A model generated the notes under the pieces. That model was not told the DNA's origin, did not search any database, and saw only the letters and a program-made list of their open reading frames with translations. The translations under genes were made by a program, and so were the position numbers. This document shows positions 1 through 7,165 of a stretch of 7,165 bases of DNA, piece after piece. Position 1 is the stretch's first letter. Each line of letters opens with the position of its first letter. Source of the DNA: an uncultured Cytophagaceae bacterium (GTDB lineage: Bacteria; Bacteroidota; Bacteroidia; Cytophagales; Spirosomataceae); the NCBI GenBank assembly GCA_938008575.1, contig CALLKB010000097.1:1-7165 (forward strand). Direction: 5' to 3'.

Positions 1-27
1 TTTCCCTACACGACGCTCTTCCGATCT
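1..27 (+). other. Illumina TruSeq Read 1 adapter remnant (artefact)
   Basis: These 27 bases match the 3' end of the standard TruSeq Read 1 / universal adapter base for base, ending in the ligation junction GCTCTTCCGATCT. They are untrimmed library sequence, not genome. The adapter happens to be open in the reading frame of the following gene and would add the spurious peptide FPYTTLFRS to its N-terminus. Genomic sequence starts at 28, so this edge is a contig end. Confidence 0.97.
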
Positions 28-2202
28 GGCATGATGTTAGGTATTTCTTGGTTCGCAAGCGCGAAGCCGGAAGACAGTCTAGCAGAATTAAATATCGAAC
101 CGGTCTGGCAAGAGGTGACTAGTTTTATCAAAATTGCGTCAGATAATTCGATCAAAATATTTTCTCCCAATCCAGAGTTTGGCCAAAATGTGATGACCTC
201 TTTACCGATGTTAATCGCAGAGGAATTAGATGTGGATTGGAAGCAAGTGGAAGTGGAACAAGGGAATTACGACCCCAAAGCTTTCCCGCGTCAGTTTACC
301 GGAGGTAGCCAAGGTATTCGCATGGCTTGGAAGCAATTGCGGACGGTGGGTTCTGCAGCGCGTCAGATGATTTTGACGGCGGCCAGCCAGGCTTGGAATT
401 TACCTGTTTCGGAATTGACCACGGCGAATGGAATGATTACGCATGCGTTCAGTGGCAAGTCAGAAACCTACGGAACTTTTGCCGCTGCGGCTGCAAAATT
501 ACCGGTGCCGAAGGACATCGTCTTGAAAGGAAATCAATCTTTTCGCTTAATTGGAACACCTCAAAAAAATGTGGTTGCACCCAAGATTGCACAAGGAAAA
601 CCCTTGTTCGGGATGGATTACCGCGAGGCGGGGATGTTAATTGCGATGACCGAACGTCCTCCGGCTTTTGGTATGCGACTGAAATCGTTCGATGCCACCG
701 CAGCGAAGAAGATGCCGGGAATCGTGGATATTTTCCCGATCCAAGTGTTTAAAGACGACCATAAATTTGCAGGTTTTGATACGCGTTCGTTCAACGAAGT
801 AATTGCCGTCGTGGGCAAGTCTACTTGGGATGTGATGAACGCACGCAAGAAAATCAAAGCCGTTTGGGAAGTAGCGCCAGAAAGAAAAGAGATGGGCGTG
901 AATAACCGTGAAACAACGGTTCCTTCAGGCTTAGAAAGTACGACGAAACATTATGCCCAAATGCTTGAAATGAGCAAAAAGCCAGGTGTCATCGAGCGAA
1001 AAGATGGTGATCCAGAAAAGGCGTTTGCGGAGGCGAAACACGTGATTGAGCGAACCTATACCGCACCGTTTTTGGCACATAATATCATGGAACCGACGAA
1101 CACGTTTGCACATTATGTGGGCGATAAAGTTCGGTTTGTTGCACCTATCCAAATCCCAGATTGGATTATGCCATCGATCGTGGCTCGTTTAGGTATCCCT
1201 AAAGAAAATATATCGATTGAATTAGTACGGATGGGCGGCGGTTTTGGTCGTCGTGCATATGGCCACTATATGATCGAGGCGGCCTTGATTTCCAAGCAAG
1301 CGAATGCACCCGTTAAATTAATTTATTCGCGTGAGGATGATGTGAGTGCGGGTATTTATCGTCCGTCCTACCAGTTGACCTACCGCGCAGCTTTCGATGA
1401 AAATAAAAAGCTGATTGCTTTTCATGCCAAAGGTGGCGGCGTTCCTGAATCCCCTTTACATGCGAATCGTTTTCCGGCAGGTGCGATTGACAATTACCTA
1501 GCGGAGAGTTTTGTGATTCCATCGAACATTACGATTGGCGCTTTCCGTGCCCCTCGTTCGAATTTTAACGCCGCGGCGGAACAGTCGTTCTTGGATGAGA
1601 TTTCAGAGTACATGGGTAAGGATCCGATTGCGTTCCGTTTGGAATTATTGCAGCGGGCCAAAGATAACCCAGTAGGAAAAACCAACGATTACGACGCGAG
1701 CCGCTACATGGGTGTGTTGGAATTAGTGCGCGAAAAATCGGGCTGGGGAAATCCGGAAAACGCAGGTAAAAAGCGTGGGGTTTCGGCGTATTTCTGCCAT
1801 AATTCCTATGCGGCACAGGTCATCGATTTACAGGTGAAAGGCGACCAAGTGACGGTTGACCAAGTAACAACAGCTTTGGATTGCGGCGTAGTCGTGAATC
1901 CGGAAGGAGCGAAAAACATGGCAGAAGGTGCGGCGATCGACGGGATTGGAAATGCTTTGTTTGGCCAGTTAACTTTAACGGATGGTCGCACTGATCAACG
2001 CAATTTCGATACGTATCGCATGATTCGTCACAATGAGGCGCCGAAGAAAATTGATGTGCATTTTGTGAAGAATGAGATTGACCCGACGGGATTAGGCGAG
2101 CCGCCGTTCCCACCGATTTTTGGTGCGATGGCGAATGCACTTTATAAGGCGACGGGGAAACGTTTTTACCAACAACCTTTTCAGCCCCAACTAAAAGCGT
2201 AA
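28..2202 (+). CDS. Molybdenum hydroxylase large subunit (XDH / IorB type), 5'-truncated
   Basis: This is the molybdopterin-binding catalytic subunit of a xanthine dehydrogenase-family enzyme, closest in layout to isoquinoline 1-oxidoreductase beta (CoxL/IorB group). Such enzymes hydroxylate a carbon with water-derived oxygen and pass two electrons to an Fe-S partner. Numbering from the ATG at 31, visible motifs are SPNPEFGQ (45-52) with AEELDVDW (63-70), TGGSQ (90-94), AHNIMEP (349-355), the cofactor loop RMGGGFGRR (400-408), SREDD (433-437), FRAPRSN (505-511), DCG (617-619) and GLGEPP (687-692), where Glu690 is the expected active-site base. The ATG at 31 is not the real start. The residues from 28 onward (GMMLGISWF) align with the hydrophobic core of the complete paralogue's Tat signal peptide, so about 22 N-terminal residues, including the twin arginines, are lost at the contig end. 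The reductase gene follows with no gap. No Fe-S partner is visible. The family call is firm; the substrate is unknown. Confidence 0.93.
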   Translation, partial: GMMLGISWFASAKPEDSLAELNIEPVWQEVTSFIKIASDNSIKIFSPNPEFGQNVMTSLPMLIAEELDVDWKQVEVEQGNYDPKAFPRQFTGGSQGIRMAWKQLRTVGSAARQMILTAASQAWNLPVSELTTANGMITHAFSGKSETYGTFAAAAAKLPVPKDIVLKGNQSFRLIGTPQKNVVAPKIAQGKPLFGMDYREAGMLIAMTERPPAFGMRLKSFDATAAKKMPGIVDIFPIQVFKDDHKFAGFDTRSFNEVIAVVGKSTWDVMNARKKIKAVWEVAPERKEMGVNNRETTVPSGLESTTKHYAQMLEMSKKPGVIERKDGDPEKAFAEAKHVIERTYTAPFLAHNIMEPTNTFAHYVGDKVRFVAPIQIPDWIMPSIVARLGIPKENISIELVRMGGGFGRRAYGHYMIEAALISKQANAPVKLIYSREDDVSAGIYRPSYQLTYRAAFDENKKLIAFHAKGGGVPESPLHANRFPAGAIDNYLAESFVIPSNITIGAFRAPRSNFNAAAEQSFLDEISEYMGKDPIAFRLELLQRAKDNPVGKTNDYDASRYMGVLELVREKSGWGNPENAGKKRGVSAYFCHNSYAAQVIDLQVKGDQVTVDQVTTALDCGVVVNPEGAKNMAEGAAIDGIGNALFGQLTLTDGRTDQRNFDTYRMIRHNEAPKKIDVHFVKNEIDPTGLGEPPFPPIFGAMANALYKATGKRFYQQPFQPQLKA

Positions 2203-5268
<3,066 letters not shown>

Positions 5269-5289
5269 GGTGTCAAGGTCCTGGCTAAT

Positions 5290-5297
5290 CGAAAATA
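5290..5297 (-). promoter_or_regulatory. Possible internal -7 box before the molybdenum hydroxylase
   Basis: On the minus strand this reads TATTTTCG, one mismatch from TAnnTTTG. It lies 21 nt before the ATG at 5268, almost the same spacing as the esterase box. The nearest TTG upstream is about 25 nt away, longer than usual. It might give the hydroxylase its own promoter, but short AT-rich matches are common. Confidence 0.22.
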
Positions 5298-5298
5298 A

Positions 5299-5315
5299 AG
5301 ATAAGCGAATTATCT
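5299..5315 (-). terminator. Weak hairpin at the esterase stop codon
   Basis: AGATAA and TTATCT form a 6-bp stem around a 5-nt loop (TTCGC on the minus strand), starting at the esterase TAG stop and followed by TTATTTTC. The layout resembles a small intrinsic terminator or a 3'-end processing hairpin, but the stem is almost entirely A-T and would be unstable. It would at most attenuate read-through from the esterase into the molybdenum hydroxylase. Confidence 0.25.
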
Positions 5316-6888
5316 ATTTTTTCAATTCCGACGCCTTTTCCATGACATTCAAGCGTGCTTCGTTCGGTTCTTTTTTGGCATTTGCACCACCGTCTGATTG
5401 GAACTCCAGGATTTCGTTTTTCTTATTTTCTGGCCAAAGTGGTAAATTTTCACCATTCGGATTTCCCGTTTTGGCGAAGTTGGCCCAATAGCTATGCATC
5501 AAATTTGCGACTGCTAGGTCTTTGCTCGCCACAGGTGAACCATCGCGATTGCGTAGGGTATTGAAAGCATAAGCGATTTCGGATGCATGTGCCGCACCAA
5601 AGCGCATGCGTTGTTTGTTGGCCTCCGACACGTACGAAAACAAGTAAACATAGGCAGGTATTTTTTTGCTTTCAAAGGCGCGCGCGGTGAATCTTGCGGG
5701 TTCTGCCCACACTTTGTCGGTGTTGATAAAGCTTAACATTTTGGCAAACTCTGTGCTACCATCTGGGTCGTACGCATTTTTCAATTCATCTTGCAACGGA
5801 TTAAATTTCGTGTACAATTCTTCTTTGGATGTTGCGTTGACAAACCCTTGTGGAACTTCAGCGCTATTTGATCCGATGATGATGGGAACGAGATTTTGTC
5901 GACCGGCTTTGTAGGCACTTTCAGCCGTTTCCACCACTAATTTTCCATCCAAGATAGGTCCCGAATAAATGGGTGTTCCATTCACATTTTCTTCACCGCC
6001 GTCGACTATTTCTTCCGCCGGAAGTGCGCGAAGTTTAGCTAAGGCTTGCGCATCATCGCCTTCGATGCCATGTTTTTTGGCAAAGTTCAATCCAATTTGC
6101 TCGGCAGAAATGGGGTAATGAATGTCGCCATTTTTGTTGATCGGTCGGCCGGTCAACACGCCATCGCGTCCACCGCCGGATTCTACAATGGCTTTATGAA
6201 AAAGGCCTTTGGCAGCTGGAATCGTCAACAAAGATTGCACGGAAACACCTCCCGCAGATTCACCAAAAATCGTGACGTTTTTCGGGTCACCACCAAAGGC
6301 TGCGATGTTCTTTTGGATCCATTGCAAAGCCGCGATTTGATCCATGTAGGCATAATTTCCTTTGGGTTCGTTCGGGTATTCTTTGCTCAATGCCGGATGT
6401 GCGAAAAAGCCTAGTCGGCCTAAACGGTAATTAATCGTCACGAGCATCACGCCTTTTTTGGCAAAGGAATTTCCAAAATTCTCGGGATTCGCTCCACTTC
6501 CAAAAACGAAAGCTCCACCGTGAATCCAGACCATCACAGGAAGTTTCGCATGGCTGTTTGCGGGTTTCCAAATGTTGAGTGCGAGGCAATCCTCGGAGGA
6601 ATTAGGCGATATTTTGGTTCTGCCTGCTGCCGAAAAACCAGCTTGTCCGCAGTCTTTGCAGAAAGTGCTGGCATCTTTTTCGCCCGTCCAAGATTGAACA
6701 GGTTGTGGAGCTCTCCAGCGAAATTCGCCAATGGGCGCGGCTGCATACGGAATTCCTTTAAAGATGGCTACGTCGTTTTCGATTGTTCCGCGAACTGCGC
6801 CAGAAGCGGTTTGAACGCGAGGCGCATTTTCTTGTGCGAAGGTAGGTAGGGTAAATAGGAGGCAGAGGCCTAAAAGGATTTTTTTCAT
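5314..6888 (-). CDS. Exported type B carboxylesterase
   Basis: This is a 524-residue alpha/beta-hydrolase of the carboxylesterase/lipase type B family (PnbA-like, Pfam COesterase), which hydrolyses carboxylic esters. The catalytic Ser211 lies in the nucleophile elbow FGESAGG (208-214). HGGA (123-126) supplies the oxyanion hole. Glu344 ([11 protein letters not shown]) and His434 (GAAHASE) complete the triad. The second family signature, SEDCLALN (98-105), is present, and Cys101 probably pairs with Cys80 or Cys77, as in the family's conserved N-terminal disulfide. Residues 1-18 form a signal peptide (MKK, hydrophobic stretch, TFA|QE), so the enzyme should be periplasmic or secreted. Cys9 is too early and too poorly placed for a lipobox. 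The start is fixed by the signal peptide and by the likely promoter about 20 nt upstream. It is probably the first gene of a unit with the downstream molybdenum hydroxylase. Substrate range cannot be predicted. Confidence 0.95.
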   Translation of the reverse strand: MKKILLGLCLLFTLPTFAQENAPRVQTASGAVRGTIENDVAIFKGIPYAAAPIGEFRWRAPQPVQSWTGEKDASTFCKDCGQAGFSAAGRTKISPNSSEDCLALNIWKPANSHAKLPVMVWIHGGAFVFGSGANPENFGNSFAKKGVMLVTINYRLGRLGFFAHPALSKEYPNEPKGNYAYMDQIAALQWIQKNIAAFGGDPKNVTIFGESAGGVSVQSLLTIPAAKGLFHKAIVESGGGRDGVLTGRPINKNGDIHYPISAEQIGLNFAKKHGIEGDDAQALAKLRALPAEEIVDGGEENVNGTPIYSGPILDGKLVVETAESAYKAGRQNLVPIIIGSNSAEVPQGFVNATSKEELYTKFNPLQDELKNAYDPDGSTEFAKMLSFINTDKVWAEPARFTARAFESKKIPAYVYLFSYVSEANKQRMRFGAAHASEIAYAFNTLRNRDGSPVASKDLAVANLMHSYWANFAKTGNPNGENLPLWPENKKNEILEFQSDGGANAKKEPNEARLNVMEKASELKK

Positions 6889-6937
6889 TACGATAGGTTA
6901 AATACAGCCAAATGTAGCTGATTTATGTTTCGTAATG
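6886..6937. repeat. 8-bp perfect inverted repeat flanking the esterase promoter
   Basis: CATTACGA at 6886-6893 and TCGTAATG at 6930-6937 are exact reverse complements separated by 36 bp; allowing one mismatch the arms reach 10 bp (CATTACGATA / TTTCGTAATG). The left arm contains the esterase start codon (CAT on this strand). The right arm covers the region where the -33 element should be. The -7 box sits between them. A further ATTACG hexamer occurs at 6968-6973. This may be a pair of operator half-sites, or chance. Confidence 0.4.
6909..6916 (-). promoter_or_regulatory. Putative Bacteroidota -7 box of the esterase
   Basis: On the minus strand these bases read TACATTTG, an exact match to the Bacteroidota -7 consensus TAnnTTTG. 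Twenty nucleotides separate the box from the esterase ATG, giving a predicted 5' leader of about 15 nt. No good -33 TTG/TTTG is seen at the expected distance; that position is occupied by one arm of an inverted repeat. The motif match is direct; activity is inferred. Confidence 0.5.
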
Positions 6938-7001
6938 CCTATACATTTTACGGGTATTTCTACCAAAATTACGGATGTTGGCCGGGCAATCTCGCTAATT
7001 C

Positions 7002-7165
7002 CTAAATCTCTATGTCTTCCGGCTTGATGTGTTGGATTTTGCCGTCACGGAAAACGACGAGTGGGGTACCTGTATTCTTTTTCAAAGCAACTAAATAGGC
7101 GGGAATTTTTGATATTCCTTTCATGATACGGTCAAAATCATCATTTGATGAGCTTACAAGTTTCT
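7002..7165 (-). CDS. 3' end of an unrecognised gene (partial)
   Basis: An open frame on the minus strand enters from the right edge and ends at TAG (7002-7004). It gives 53 residues with no internal stop. The C-terminus reads TGTPLVVFRDGKIQHIK followed by PEDIEI. The alternation of hydrophobic and charged residues (AYLVALKKN, then PLVVFRDGKI) looks like the last helix and strands of a small cytosolic domain rather than random translation. I do not recognise the family. It runs in the same direction as the esterase, 113 bp upstream of it, and no convincing terminator separates them. It could instead be a short gene starting at the in-frame ATG at residue 14 of the fragment (about 7122-7124), or a chance open frame. 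Confidence 0.6.
   Translation of the reverse strand, partial: KLVSSSNDDFDRIMKGISKIPAYLVALKKNTGTPLVVFRDGKIQHIKPEDIEI

Noticed and set aside
327..752. 141-residue plus-strand open frame rich in Cys and Gly, which I checked as a possible Fe-S protein
   Set aside because: It is a +2 shadow of the strongly supported hydroxylase; its cysteines do not form a ferredoxin CxxxxCxxC pattern.
6046..6414. 122-residue plus-strand frame antisense to the esterase
   Set aside because: It lies opposite the core of the esterase, including the catalytic serine region; composition and frame fit a codon-bias shadow.
6862..6888. Lipoprotein signal at esterase Cys9
   Set aside because: The cysteine comes after only eight residues and the preceding LLGL is a poor lipobox position for such a short n/h-region; TFA|QE at 18/19 fits signal peptidase I well.

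Overview
The window looks like the end of a draft contig from a member of the Bacteroidota, plausibly the Cytophagales. The evidence is indirect. The best promoter match is a Bacteroidota-type -7 box (TAnnTTTG), good Shine-Dalgarno sequences are largely absent, base composition is moderate (mid-40s percent GC by eye), and the exported proteins have short N-termini ending in '..FA|QE' or '..ANA|QV'. No rRNA or other phylogenetic marker is present, so the lineage is an inference. The first 27 bases are not biological: they match the 3' end of the Illumina TruSeq Read 1 adapter exactly.

Layout. On the plus strand are (1) the 3' part, nearly the whole gene, of a molybdenum hydroxylase large subunit (xanthine dehydrogenase / isoquinoline 1-oxidoreductase beta type), cut by the contig end inside its signal peptide, and (2) an aldo/keto reductase that starts at the base right after that gene's stop codon. 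On the minus strand, reading leftwards, are (3) the 3' end of an unrecognised gene running off the right edge, (4) an exported type B carboxylesterase behind its own likely promoter, and (5) a second, complete, Tat-exported molybdenum hydroxylase large subunit 45 bp downstream of the esterase. The two strands' genes meet tail to tail and overlap by 6 bp at a shared TTATAA, where both stop codons lie. Nearly all of the window is coding; the only sizeable gap is 113 bp upstream of the esterase.

How the genes may work together. The two molybdenum hydroxylases are clear paralogues (about 69% identical over their last ~310 residues by my hand count) in inverted orientation on either side of the reductase. 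They should hydroxylate an aldehyde or an N-heterocyclic/aromatic carbon in the periplasm, using a molybdopterin cofactor. The electron-transfer partner expected for this family, a small protein with two [2Fe-2S] clusters, is not in the window and may lie just beyond the adapter-truncated left end or elsewhere. The esterase could release alcohols or acids from esters in the periplasm, and the reductase reduces carbonyls in the cytosol with NAD(P)H. A peripheral catabolic or detoxification role for the cluster is possible, but the substrate cannot be read from the sequence.

I see no defence system, mobile element, CRISPR array or RNA gene. The most interesting non-coding signal is a perfect 8-bp inverted repeat flanking the putative esterase -7 box, with one arm covering the esterase start codon.
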